Source of the DNA: Corylus avellana
Lineage: Eukaryota > Streptophyta > Magnoliopsida > Fagales > Betulaceae
Assembly (NCBI RefSeq): GCF_901000735.1
Contig: NC_081541.1
Span: 21,176,941-21,240,940 of the forward strand
Reading direction: 5' to 3'
Length of the DNA stretch: 64,000 nt
Positions 34,516 to 45,590 of the stretch are shown one piece after another. A program made the position numbers and the translations under genes. The first letter of the stretch is position 1. Each line of letters starts with the position of its first letter. The notes under the pieces were generated by a model. That model worked only from the letters and a program-made list of their open reading frames with translations. It had not been told where the DNA came from and searched no databases.

Positions 34516-35909
34516 GCATAGTAATAGTCTCAATTAGAAAAATTCTATTTCACAATGAACTGTAGTATTTTGAGTCAGATTTCCAATGCCCCTTGAATCA
34601 CCTCAATCAGATACTTTAGTGGAAAGTTATGGTGAAAATACTGAGACATGTGCAGAATCTGAATTTGAATCCAATTTGAAATTTTATCCAATTTGAAATT
34701 TAATCCAATTTAATCTTTTCTTAGATCTGGTTAAACTTAACCACATCATTTAGGTCTTCTCAAAGTGTGCTTTCTTCCAAACTTTGCAATTTAAATTTAT
34801 AGTTTTTCTTCAACGACCTATAAAACACTAAAAACACAAAACTAAAACAAAACATTAGATAACGACATAGCTAAGGGATTAACTAATGTAAATAAAGAGG
34901 TTCAACTATGAAATATTTGGCACTCATTAGAGTGCTCGATCGCAGGTGCGATCGAGGCTGCTTCTTTTGTGCATGAGTGCACGCCTTGCGCTTGTCTGGT
35001 CATTTCGCTGGTAGTGCGCTGCTAGAACCTCTAGCTTTTCCCAATTTTGCTTTTTAAGCCTCAGACTTCCAAAAATGCTTCATATTCTTCCAAAAGCCTA
35101 CAAAAACATAGAAAACACATAAAAGAACTAAAATAGCATAAACTAACAAAACTAAGGAATTAACAAATATAAGTTAAGGGCTAAAATATGAACATTTTGG
35201 CACTTAACACACCCCCAAACTTACATATTGCTAGTCCCTTAGTAAATACAAAACTAAAAACAAAATGAAAAACAAAAAGATAAATCCATCTTCCGTGAAA
35301 TGTACGATTGCATTTAACATATGCAATAAGCCTTTTAAACCCCTCAGAATTCCCTAGAGGACGAGTGAAGTCTCGTGAGGGCTTTCCAGGAATATTATCC
35401 ACAAACATTATGCAAGAGTTCATGTTATCCAAAACTCAAGTGTCATTCAAAATCATGATTCTCATTCATTAGCAAGCTTAAAAAGATAAATTCCATCTTC
35501 ATAATGAATTGGAATTTTAAAGTCTTATCACTTACAAAAGACAGGCTAAGGCATCACAAGTTCGACATAATGTAAAGTGAACTAGCACATAAATATGAAG
35601 CTTCCAATTAATTATAATGTGCAAAGTCTCAATATCTCAAAGTTCATTGAAATCTCCATTAGAATGAATATCTATGGCATAACTTTTCTTTTTCTTTCTT
35701 TTCTTTTTATTTTCTTTATTTTCTTTTTTATTTTTTTTTCTTTTTGGTTAGGCAGTGCAATGTTTGGTTTCCTTAAGCTTTCTAATTGACCCATGTAGCG
35801 AGTGTTAAGTCAATGACTCCCAAACCAGATGGTTTTAGGGCATAAGGTGTAAACACGCCTAAGGACTTACTAACTCGAGTCAAAAAGGCTACGATACCAA
35901 CTTAACCAT
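34516..35909 (-). mobile_element. Inverted mosaic of family C, A and B fragments
   Basis: 34516-34760 is the reverse complement of a relative of 11757-11995. About 34850-34925 ends with a reversed family A LTR start (TTTGGCACTCATTA). 35209 downward is a reversed family B LTR start (TGTTAAGTGCC on the minus strand) including GTGCGATCGAG motifs near 34945. 35210-35224 is the reversed polypurine tract. 35225-35905 is reversed 3' internal region. The junctions show stepwise nesting or recombination among related elements. Confidence 0.7.
35292..35393 (-). ncRNA. Candidate structured RNA block (minus-strand copy)
   Basis: On the minus strand: AAGCCC with GGGTTT (G-U wobble replaces an A-U pair of other copies), ACGAG with CTCGT, TTGCAT with ATGCAA, and TCGT with a degraded ACGG. 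A length change between the first and second hairpins shifts the overlapping reading frame but leaves the pairings in place. Confidence 0.45.
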
Positions 35910-37265
35910 TGTTAAGTGCTAAAATATTCATATTTTTAGCCCTTAACTTGTATGTTTTAACCCTTTGGTTTTGGTTAATTAGGTCATTTTAATTCCTTTT
36001 TGTGTTTTTCATACTTTTGTAGGCTTTTGGAAGAAAATGAAGTAAATCTAGATGATTTGGGCTCAAAGAGAGAAGATGGGAAAATTGGGAGCTCTCTGAC
36101 ACTGTGATCGATCCCAGGGTACCTGCGATCGAGTGCAGTACCCGAGAAGACAAAGCACAATTTAGGCCAGGAGCGATTGAGCACATGAGAGAAGGATCGA
36201 TCGCAGACCTGCGATCGAGCGCACACGGGTTGCGATCGATCGCACCCGTGCGCAGGAGACATATCCGGTGGCGGCCAGAATGTCTCTCTTTCCATATTAG
36301 GGTTTTCCAACTCCCAATTTTAATAGGTTTTGAAACCCTATGAAATCCCTAGGTTTACTACTTTGTCAAGGACTTCTAAAGCCTATAAATAGACCCTTAA
36401 GCCTCTAGAATAGATATGCTTTGTAAGGAGAAGAATAGGAGCTCTTCAAGTTCAAGTCTCGGGTTTATTCTTTTCCTTTATTTTCTTTTCTTTTATGAAG
36501 ATGTTTAACATCAAATCTATGTGTAGCTAATTTAATTAGTAGGGCTTGATTGAAGCCCTAGTTATGTTTTGTTAATATTTCAATATTGGCGCCTTTGTGA
36601 TGATCTTGTTGTGCTATTTAACTTAATTATTACCTGCTTGCATGAATTCCTCATATGTGTGTGTCTGATCAACATATGCATGTCGTATGGACTAGTTAGT
36701 TAAATCAATTTGGATGACCGAGTCCTGGGTTTAACATAAGTAACAAAAGAGATCCACACCGGATTCTTGGGTTAATCAACATGGGGAACTAGGAGTATAC
36801 ACTCATGCCCTAGGCCTCATGTGTTTGTCGATTTACATAGAACATATGCTTTTCTCAAGAACAACTCAGTATATACCATGCTAAATCCTTTAGGAAAGAA
36901 AAGAGTTAGAGTATACACCCATGCCTAACTCGTTGCTTAGGGAAATCTATAGCTTAAGGAGTATACACCCATGCCCTTAGGTTGACAAACATTAGATAGA
37001 CATAACTTGATCAAAACATTGGCATATTGATATATTAGCTTAATATAATTAGTGGTGGATATCAAAGTCCTACCTTTTTATCATTATCAACTCAACCCAA
37101 TCTTTGTTTTAGTTTACTTTTGGAATTGATTTTAAGCAAGATTCAGCAATCCTCGTGGGAATGATTCTGTATTTGCACAGTATACTACTGTGTTTACCTC
37201 GTGCACTTGTGGGTAGAACACACAATTATTTGCCTATTAATTTAGGTAGGTAATATGGAACAATA
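35910..37265 (+). mobile_element. Family B LTR, essentially complete
   Basis: Begins TGTTAAGTGCTAAAATATTC and ends with TAGGTAGGTAATATGGAACA followed by ATA. The reverse-oriented solo copy at 61026-62382 confirms both ends. U3 carries perfect TGCGATCGATCGCA (36231-36244) and several relatives (36110-36210). TATAAATAG is at 36384-36392. R/U5 has three tandem GTATACACCCATGCC-like units (near 36795, 36910 and 36960). Flanking 5-mers do not match, so it is not a simple solo insertion. It is joined directly to the 3' internal region of a family A-like element. Confidence 0.8.
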
Positions 37266-37895
37266 CGGACATCCAAATGATCAGGGAAAGTGCGGTATTT
37301 TTTTTTTTCGCACTTCATTTTTAGAATTCTTTTTTCCTTTGTCATTTTATTTCATGTCATTTTCTTTTTCTTTCTAACGGCAATTAACCTTGTGATTCGT
37401 GTTTCTGTGAGAAAATAGTGTTTTGGTGTTCAAGTTTGGGGGATGGCCTGGCCTTTGCACACTCAGGTTTACTCATCCCACGGTATTGTATCTCTTGACA
37501 CATTGAGGACAATGTATCATTTAAGTTTAGGGGTGTGGAACAACACTCTATTTGTTTGTTTGTGTCTGTTTGTTTGTTTTATTTTGTCTATTTGTTTTGT
37601 TAAAAATAAAAAAAAAATAAAAAAAAAAATAAAAAAATTGTGCTATGTTGTTGATTAAGCATGAGTTACACTGTAATTGCGGTTTGCTTGTCATTAGTTT
37701 GTTTAACGTCTTGAACACATCATCATCATTAGGAATCTGAGTCATTTGTCTCATTTTTGGCTTAGAGAGACTTCATATGTTTCAGTTGATTATCACGAGC
37801 ACATTACCATAGGATCTGTGACGTATGATATTTGAATTGAATAGTGTGTATTTTGAGATTTGTAGGATGAACTGTGGCTGAAACCTTGGCTTGAG
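37266..37895 (+). mobile_element. 3' internal region of an LTR element, left of the viral insert
   Basis: Starts within the gag C-terminal code (GGACATCCAAATGATCAGGG, equivalent to 33000), then the AAGTTTGGGGGATGG purine tract, the CACATTG-AGGA-CAATGTA hairpin (37499-37516), the TTTG minisatellite, and the GAAACCTTGGCTTGAGATTA end. The same region resumes at about 46284 after the viral insert. Confidence 0.75.

Positions 37896-37959
<64 letters not shown>
37896..37959. repeat. (TA)n(GA)n microsatellite at the left viral junction
   Basis: About 17 TA steps followed by about 15 GA steps, directly abutting pararetroviral sequence. The right junction (46271-46283) is a short TATATATAT run. The unoccupied relative at 59020-59035 has a poly-A tract at this position. 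Confidence 0.85.
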
Positions 37960-37961
<2 letters not shown>

Positions 37962-38087
37962 CGGGAGGACACACAGTAAGACACACAAATAGCTATTTCA
38001 GAACACTTAAAGACTCGTTAAAGAGAAGCATTTGGAAGTAGAAAGTCTTCAATTTTGTTGTCTTGTCCTTAACAAATATTTTGAATT

Positions 38088-38840
38088 ATGTCTAGGTTGT
38101 TTAGATCCACATCCTCTATGAGCTCTAGATCTAGTTTACCTTCTTTACCTGATATAGTTAATGAAGAAGAATATAACATTCCTGAAGCAAATATAGATTC
38201 ACATGATTGGAACATACCCAAGGTCCCAACCAAAGAAATTTATAAATCAAGTTTTTCACCCTTGTTTTTTAGTAATGATTACAGCGTAAAAACAGTTGAA
38301 CAAGTCTATGCTTTAAATAAACATCATTATACATGTCAATTACTTTTTAAAGAAGTAATTAAAAAACTTAGAGAAAAGAAAATGAATTTCCTTCACATAG
38401 GATTAATCCAAGTTGCTGTAAAACCCCTAGTCCGTCTAGGAATTAATGCCTCTATACTTTTGTGTTTAAGAGGTGCAAGACATAAAGAGTACAACACTAG
38501 CATGTTAGTAGTCGTTGAATCTAATCTTCAAAAAGGACCAATTCATTTTGACTATTTCCCTGACTTCACCTTAAGTTTAGGTGATCCATAGATCTTAAAA
38601 GCTTTAACTTTGAACATTAAAACTGTAGGTTACGATATGTTAAAAGGAAGCCAACCTTTAGCATTAATTTACAGATTTTATTATAAGTCAATGAAAACAA
38701 ATCTTAATGTGCATGCTCTTGTTAAAAGCCCCAAAGATAAAACTTTACTTATACAGATACATTCTTGTGACGCAAATGTTAGGGTACCAAAATCAGTAGT
38801 ATGGTCTGAAGTAGAACTCCCATCGAATGGCTATTAAAAA
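38088..38840 (+). pseudogene. Viral movement protein region, interrupted
   Basis: The open frame starts MSRLFRSTSSMSSRSSLPSL, with a Ser-rich N-terminus. It then shows the 30K-type movement protein pattern LIQVAVKPLVRLGINASILL, CLRGARHK and HFDYFPDFTLSLGDP. A TAG at 38589 interrupts it; the repeated copy at 45719 has CAG there. A second open piece follows at 38610-38837. Movement proteins enlarge plasmodesmata for cell-to-cell spread. In caulimovirids with a single large frame this domain is N-terminal, as here. Confidence 0.75.
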
Positions 38841-41080
38841 ATGAAAACATTCCAACAAAAACAGAAAATACAGCATTTGATCTAAACTGTTTACAACAAT
38901 ACTGAGATGGTACTGTTAGGTTAAGTTTTGATAGACCAAGACTCAACAAACCACCCTTCATGATAAAAGAAACAGCTTTCCAAGATACAACAACAAGCAA
39001 TAGAAATCCACAAGATACACCAACAAGCCATAGAAATTCTGCCTCTTCCTCGTTAATATTGAACCTTTAAGAAGAGATAAAAATTTAAAGTTAAAAGGTA
39101 TAAAGGTAGAATCTGTAATAAGCTCCCCATGTTATACAGCTAATCAAGAAAATTTTGAAGAAGAAGGACCAAATTCCCCAACACAAACAGATATAGAAGA
39201 ACCTCCTTTACATCCACAACTAATGACTATAAGTAAACCATTTACTTTAAACCTCCAACCCTTAATAAAAAACTTTAATTCTACCAAGAATGCAGAAAAA
39301 CGAGAAAAATATAAGTTAAAATATACAAAAGAACAAAAAACTAAACATGTTAACCCAGTGGGAAAAAAGAAGATAAAACTATAACGGAAGCAAGTCACCC
39401 TCCAAAAGATCCGATCTTTGTAAACTTTAAAGGATCAAAAATTTTAGCCTCCCCTTTTAAAACTTCCAAAGATGACGAAATAAAAAAGATCATAGAACAA
39501 AACAATTATACAAACCAAAGCCTCATAACTATAGGAAAACAATTAGACCGAATAGAAAACAGAATTAAAGTAATTACACCCCCAACTAAAACTCAAACTG
39601 AAATGAAAAAACTCCATTATGAACAACCCCTCTTAAAAATTTCACAACCCAAAACGTTATACTTAAAAGATAAAGATGAAACCTGTCTTGAAAAGGTCAA
39701 TAATATGCTAAAACAACTTGAAAATGTCAAAAGTGAAGCCTCGCCCTCTAAAATTGTCCAATTCATTAAAAAAGACAAACAAATAATCACATATGAAACA
39801 ACAAGTGAAACACAAAGTTCAGAATCTGACCAAACTACAGATCATGAAATACAACAAATTGAACAACAATTCAACGAATTCCAAGTTAATAGAATGATTA
39901 GACCAACGCCTAACACCCAAAATTGGTACTCTAGACCTACACCACCAGACATTCAATATGAAGAACGAAATGTTTTTAACCAATTCTCAATCTCTACTGA
40001 CAAGATTTAAGAATGGAATCTTGATGGTTTGTCTGAACAAGAAATTTTAAATAAACTACAACACATGTCAATGGTTACTAATAATTACCTTACAAATCCA
40101 GAAAAAAACTAATATAGAAATTGTAGACATTTTAATATCAGGATTTACGGGAACATTAAAAGCTTGTTGGGAAAAATACTTAACTAAAGCAAATCGTAGT
40201 GAAATACAATATGCAGTTCAGAAAGATGAAGAAGGAATCCCAATTATGACGAAGCACATAACAAAGGAATCCCTGATGAAATTAATGTTTTAATTTACAC
40301 CATAATGAAATATTTTATAGGAATCCCTAGTAATGTTACATCCAGAATTCATGACCAACTAAGTAACCTTAGGTGTCAAACCTTAAGTGATTTTAGATGG
40401 TATAAAGATGTTTTTATGTCAAGAGTAATGTTAAGAGATGATTGTAAAAATGAGTTCTGGAAAGAGAAATTTATCAATGGTTTACCCAACCTTTTTGCCC
40501 ATAAAATCCGTGAAGAATTAAGTGATAAAACTGGAATTATAGAATATGATAATCTCACCTACGGAGACATCATAAGTACAATAAGTAAAATAGGATTAAA
40601 AATGTGCATAGATATGAAGATAAATAAAAACTTGAACAAAGAAAAAAGAGAAGCAAAATATGAAATGGGAAATTTTTGTGAATATGGCTTACCCCCTATA
40701 CCACCCTCTAGAAGAAAACATAAGGATGAATATGCAAAAACTAGAAAACCCTACAAAAAAGGTTATAGAAAAAACAAACTTCAACCAAATGAATATTACA
40801 AGAAAAATAAAATAGCAAGAAAATATTACAAAAAACCCAAAAATGAAAAATATGACAAAAAGAAAGTAAAGTGCTTTAAATGTGGAAAAACAGGTCATTA
40901 CAAAAATGAGTGCAAAGTAAAAAATAAAATCAACCAATTAAAAATTTCCAACAAAGAAAAAGAAGATTTGTATAAAATCTTAGAACTCAGAAATTCAGAT
41001 CTAGTGAGAATGAAGATGAAATTTTTAACACCTCAACAGATTATGAATCAAATCAAAATTCTAGTAATTCAGAAATAGAA
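38841..41080 (+). pseudogene. Viral coat protein region with CCHC zinc knuckle, interrupted
   Basis: Lys/Glu-rich linker pieces (39603-40010) precede a coat-like stretch at 40305-41078. This has MKYFIGIPSNVTSRIHDQLS and KEKFINGLPNLFAHKIREEL, then a basic segment rich in Lys and Tyr. The zinc knuckle CFKCGKTGHYKNEC is at 40872-40913 (C-x2-C-x4-H-x4-C). It is followed by an acidic/Ser-rich tail. In caulimovirids the knuckle binds packaged nucleic acid. Several frame changes occur between 38840 and 40300 and after about 41000. Confidence 0.75.
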
Positions 41081-41913
41081 CTAGGTTGCAAAGATTCATG
41101 TTGTGAAACAAAACTTAAGATAAATGTATTAACTAAACATGAAGAAGGAATAGAAGACCCAGAAACTAAAGCCAAATACCTTAAAAAATTCAAGAGTAAA
41201 TTAATAAAAAATGAAACCAAAAATGGACCAACAAAAATTACAGAACCACGAATTAGTATTGATAAAATCCTCAATAGATTTAAATCAAACCAAAGGGAAG
41301 TAACCATCCAAGACTTACAGCATGAAGTCAATCAAATAAAAATAAAAATAAAAGATTTAAAAGCCCAAAACAAAGAGTTAGAACAAGAAATAATGATTTT
41401 AAAGATTGATAAACAATTTTCTAAACAAAATCAATCTGAAAGTGATCAAGACTCAGAAGACGAAAAATCTACAAAATCTTCAACTAAAAGTTTAATCTTC
41501 AAACTACAGAAGAAAAATACTTAAACATAATTGATAGAATCCTTTTTCAAAAGTGGAACTTTAGAGTAACAATCATTATTAACAACGAGTTCGAGTTTGA
41601 AGTTATAACTTTGATAGATTCAGGTGCAGATTTAAACTGTATCCAAGAAGGAATGATACCTACTAAATATTATTCAAAAACTACAGAACATTTATCATCA
41701 GCCAATGGTAGTGAAATGCAAATAGATTACAAGTTGCCTAAAGCACATGTCTGTCAAGATAATGTTTGTTTCAAAACTTCATTTGTCTTAATAAAAAACA
41801 TGCCTGATTCGAAGGTCATACTAGGAAATTCCTTTCTATGTTTTTTTGTATCCTTTTACTACAGATCACAAAGGAATTACCACAAAAGTCTTAGGAGAGA
41901 AAGTGAAATTTAA
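41081..41913 (+). pseudogene. Viral aspartic protease region, interrupted
   Basis: After a Lys/Glu-rich, probably coiled segment (41280-41470), the catalytic motif is LIDSGADLNCI with D-S-G at 41617-41625. It is followed by the HVCQDNVCFKTSFVLIKNMP region and KVILGNSFL. The family commonly uses D-S/T-G and dimerises to process the polyprotein. Frame breaks lie near 41500 and 41840. Copy 1 lacks 18 bases near 41148 that copy 2 keeps. Confidence 0.75.
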
Positions 41914-43567
41914 ATTCTTTAAGAAACCCCATGCTAAAGACCTCAAAATGCTAAAAGATGTTTCAATTTTTAAAACAATTAACATTTTACAAAATAAGAG
42001 CAAGCATTTGAACTCTCTCAAAGAAGAGATTAAAAACAAAAGAATTGAAGAACAGCTATCAAGTGACATCCTTTTATAGAGAATTGAAAGATTCAAAGAA
42101 AAAAAATAAAATAAAGTTTGTTCTGATCTCCCCAATGCCTTTTGGCATAGGAAAAAGCATATTGTAAAACTCCATTATGTAAAAGATTTCAGTGAAAGAA
42201 ATATTCCTACTAAAGCTAGACCCATCCAAATGAATCAATATTTAATGGAACTTTGTAAAATTCAGATTAAAGAATTACTTAACAAGGGAATAATTAGAAA
42301 AAGCAAGTCCCCTTGGTCTTGTTCAGCTTCTTACGTACAGAAAAATGCAGAATTAGAAAGAGGAGCTCCAAGATTAGTAATAAATTACAAACCTCTTAAT
42401 AAGGTCTTACAGTGGATAAGATATCCTATTCCAAACAAAAAGGACCTAATAAATAGAATAGGTCAAGCCAATGTTTTTTCAAAATTTGATATGAAGAGTG
42501 GATTCTGGCATATCCAAATCCATGAACAAGATAGATACAAAACAATATTTGTTACACCATTTGGCCATTATGAATGGAAAGTCATGCCCTTTGGGCTAAA
42601 AAATACCCCAAGTGAATTTCAAAACATCATGAATGAAATCTTTGACCCTATAGCACATTTCTCAATTGTTTATATAGATGATATTCTCATATTTTCAAAG
42701 TCAATTGATGAACACTGGAAACGTCTTCATTCGTTTCTTAGTATCATCAAAGTTAGTGGTTTAGTGGTTTCAGCTACAAAAATCAACTTGTTTCAAACAA
42801 AAATCAGATTTCTAGGATTCAACATCAGTCAAGGAATGGTTAAACCCATTGAATCGGCCACTCAATTTGCAGACAAATTTCCTAATATTATCCTTGATAA
42901 AAACCAGCTTCAAAGGTTCCTAGGATCTTTAAATTATATTGCTGAATTTTATCAAAATCTTAGAAAACATTGTAAACCATTGTATGATCGTCTTAAAAGC
43001 AACCCTCCACCTTGGACAGATCTTCATACTTCAATTGTCCAAGAAGTCAAAAAATATGTCAAGCCCTGTCTTGGCATTCCTAAAGTGAAAGCTTTCAAAA
43101 ATGTAGAAACAGATGCCTCCAACATTGGATATGGGGGTATTCTCAAATCGAAAATCTTTCCAGATTCTCCTGAACAAATTGTTTGTTTCCATTCAGGAAT
43201 TTGGAATTCAGCACAAAGTAATTACAGTACTATTAAAAAAGAGATTTTATCTATAGTATTATGCATCTCAAAGTTTCAAAGTGATTTGTTAAACCAAAAA
43301 TTTTTAATTCGAGTCGATTGCAAAAGTGCAAAACATGTTTTAGAAAAAGATGTTCAAAATATAGCAAGTAAACAGATTTTTGCCATATGGCAATCAATTT
43401 TAAGCATCTTTGATTTTGATATTGAATACATCAAAGGAGATCAAAATTCTGTACCTGATTTCCTCGTGAATTCGTGCAGGGAAAAGATGGCTGAAAAGCC
43501 ACAATCCAGTAAAAATAAAAATAAAACACCTTCCATCAAGTCACAACCAAGTCACCATAGACTCTAA
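41914..43567 (+). pseudogene. Viral reverse transcriptase and RNase H
   Basis: The longest open stretch is 42230-43567. RT motifs: LVINYKPLNK, FDMKSGFWHIQIHEQDRYKT, MPFGLKNTPSEFQNIMNEIF and the active site YIDD at 42671-42682. RNase H: ETDASNIGYGGIL (first catalytic Asp at 43112), a KKEILSIVLCISKFQSDL stretch, and IKGDQNSVPDFLVN at the end. Stops at about 42077 and 42107 cut the region upstream of RT. The core itself is uninterrupted, but isolated from the rest of the frame. The enzyme copies pregenomic RNA to DNA inside particles. Confidence 0.88.
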
Positions 43568-44769
43568 GCCCAGGAAATATAAACCCCTATGACACATGTT
43601 CACCCATTAACATGTTAAACAAGGTTCAGGTTCTTGGTTCTCCAAGACCTACTTTTTCATCAACTTTAGCATCCCCAAGCCATCCGAACCCTTACCAATT
43701 GGTAGAATGTCCAACAACAACCATTATCCCTACCCAACAGAACTCTTCAAAACTCATATAGCAACAAAAATTCTATACCAACCAGCCAATTACCTATACC
43801 AATAGATCTAGGTTTGTCCAAAAACCCTATACAGAAAATCTGTTTTTTATAGAACATGACCAGAGTCACCTCAAGAATCCTTTGGATCTTGTAAAGAATT
43901 ATTTCCCTCCTAAATGGAATTTCATTCCATTTCACCCATCTAAATCCATCAATTTCTACAGAGACATTTTACTCCAAACAGCATCAATTACCAAAGACTC
44001 TGTCCCAGACAAATTTGATCCAGAACATAAAAGAATAATCTTTGATAAAATGTATATCACAAAGATCATTTCAGCGAAAGAATGGGGTCACCCATCTAAT
44101 CTCAAAGTCCTGCAGGGCCACCAAGTTCAATACAGCTACTATGATTACATTAAAGCATGGTCAAAAGTACTTCTTTATCAAAACAATAATAACAGCCATT
44201 CTTGGTACCTTGGTTTTGATAACAACTTCAGCAGTTAGCTCCCTATTTGGTTCAACAGGTGGTGGAAAAGTCATGGGATTATTCTCGAGATTTTACCCCT
44301 AGAACTTGCATATGCATTACAGCAGTTCTCTGCAGCCTACAGAGTTAATGAAGTTGAAAGTCAATTTCTTTCCTTGCTCCATATGGCAAAGAAATATAAA
44401 ATCCCATGGCTCATCAAATGGGATTATGCCATTGATCAAGGAATTTGCAGAAGAAACAAATATGTCCGCTGGTGGGACAAATTCAACATTCAGAAAATAC
44501 TTTCATCAATACAAAGAGAATTCCCTTCCTTTACCACTCAAAGCCAATTCTTGGCAAGCAAATCACATCTACAGACAGAAATTGCAGCAGCCATGGCCCA
44601 GGTCCAATGCAAAGAAAACCTTAAGGATCTTTGCAGAAGCCTTCTTCTTAAAGCTAAAGGCATTGAGGACCAAGGAGAACAAAGCCCAGCTTTGTCCTCC
44701 TCTTCAACAAACCAAGTACAGCCTCTTTACCAGGAAGCCCAAGACCCCTATGATCTTGGTGAAGATTGA
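43568..44769 (+). pseudogene. 3' viral protein of unknown function, split frames
   Basis: Open pieces at 43882-44238 (YFPPKWNFIPFHPSKSINFY, VQYSYYDYIKAWSKVLLYQN, SHSWYLGFDNNF) and 44374-44769 (KKYKIPWLIKWDYAID, YVRWWDKFNIQKIL) are joined through a TAG at 44236. Similar W/Y-rich blocks are, from memory, found downstream of RNase H in other plant endogenous pararetroviruses, without known function. The position corresponds to the inclusion-body/transactivator gene of other genera, but I see no sequence basis for equating them. Copy 2 has the same TAG. Confidence 0.55.
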
Positions 44770-44794
44770 GGCTTTGAAAAGCCCAAATACAACA

Positions 44795-44990
44795 ATCACT
44801 GTTTCAAAATACAGCAAACACTATTCCAAAATACAGCAAACACTGTTCCCAAATATAGCACTATTCATGTCACTGTTTTGGCGGTCATTACTATTCAACA
44901 CTGTTCATGTCGGCAGTTACTGTTCATAGCACTATTCGCCCTGATAAAACACTGTTCATCTACAGTATTCAACTTTTATTTTTATTTAAA
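44795..44990 (+). promoter_or_regulatory. Viral promoter candidate: ACTGTTC/ACTATTC cluster plus TATTTAAA
   Basis: About ten copies of ACTGTTC, ACTATTC or close variants occur between 44797 and 44957, on one strand, with AATACAGCAAACACT duplicated at 44810 and 44832. TATTTAAA follows at 44983-44990. The location, downstream of the last frame and about 410 bases before the primer site, matches the pregenomic RNA promoter of caulimovirids. No activity is implied. Confidence 0.6.
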
Positions 44991-45401
44991 GCTCCTTCAA
45001 CTCATGTAACGACAGCTAGGTTCTTCCGAACTTAATACACTCTTTTCTCTTCTGCCTCTCTGGTCATTAGTGAAATCTCACAATATGTATGTCAAAGTTT
45101 CATCTATGTATTACAGAATGTTTCATTCAATGAAAGCTTTATCAAGCTAATTTTACAGCATCATATTTTCGTAAGTACTTATTTTCATATATCTTATTTT
45201 CATTATGTATATTCTTGAATTTATAGTTCCAATTGAAGTATCTTCAACATTTCATATTCATATTTATGTTTATATCTTTGTATACCCATCTAGATATTCT
45301 GTTCATATTCAGCCTAGAATATTTTGTGCAGTCTCTGTTTAAATTCATCATTATGTCGTTAATTCTTCTGCTTATGTCAACTCGTTCTGCGAGTCCCCTC
45401 T

Positions 45402-45414
45402 TGGTATCAGAGCC
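45402..45414 (+). promoter_or_regulatory. Viral minus-strand primer site, tRNA-Met type
   Basis: TGGTATCAGAGCC matches the 3' end complement of plant initiator tRNA-Met and is the conventional position 1 of caulimovirid genomes. Copy 2 has it at 53783-53795. Confidence 0.92.
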
Positions 45415-45590
45415 ATTAGTTGATTTGTTCATCTTGATATCAATTCATATATTTGTTAATTCCCGAAAACAAAATTGTTAAACAAGTATATTTTCAAATG
45501 TTATCTTTAGCAAAATCTTTGAGTTCTATGGGATGTACGCTTTGTGCCGTCAATGTGCCGTCAGTGCAGTTAGGCCGGGTAGGCTTGTAA

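Noticed and set aside
37560..38000. Open frames built on TTTG, TA and GA repeats
   Set aside because: They translate microsatellites into low-complexity peptides and are not shared between copies.
42230..43567. Long open RT-RNase H frame as an active viral gene
   Set aside because: Stops just upstream, a broken movement and coat region and lack of an intact polyprotein show a defunct endogenous copy; the open stretch is a surviving fragment.
45402..45414. Possible tRNA gene at the TGGTATCAGAGCC matches (also 53783)
   Set aside because: Only the 3' primer complement is present; no cloverleaf or A/B box sequence surrounds it.
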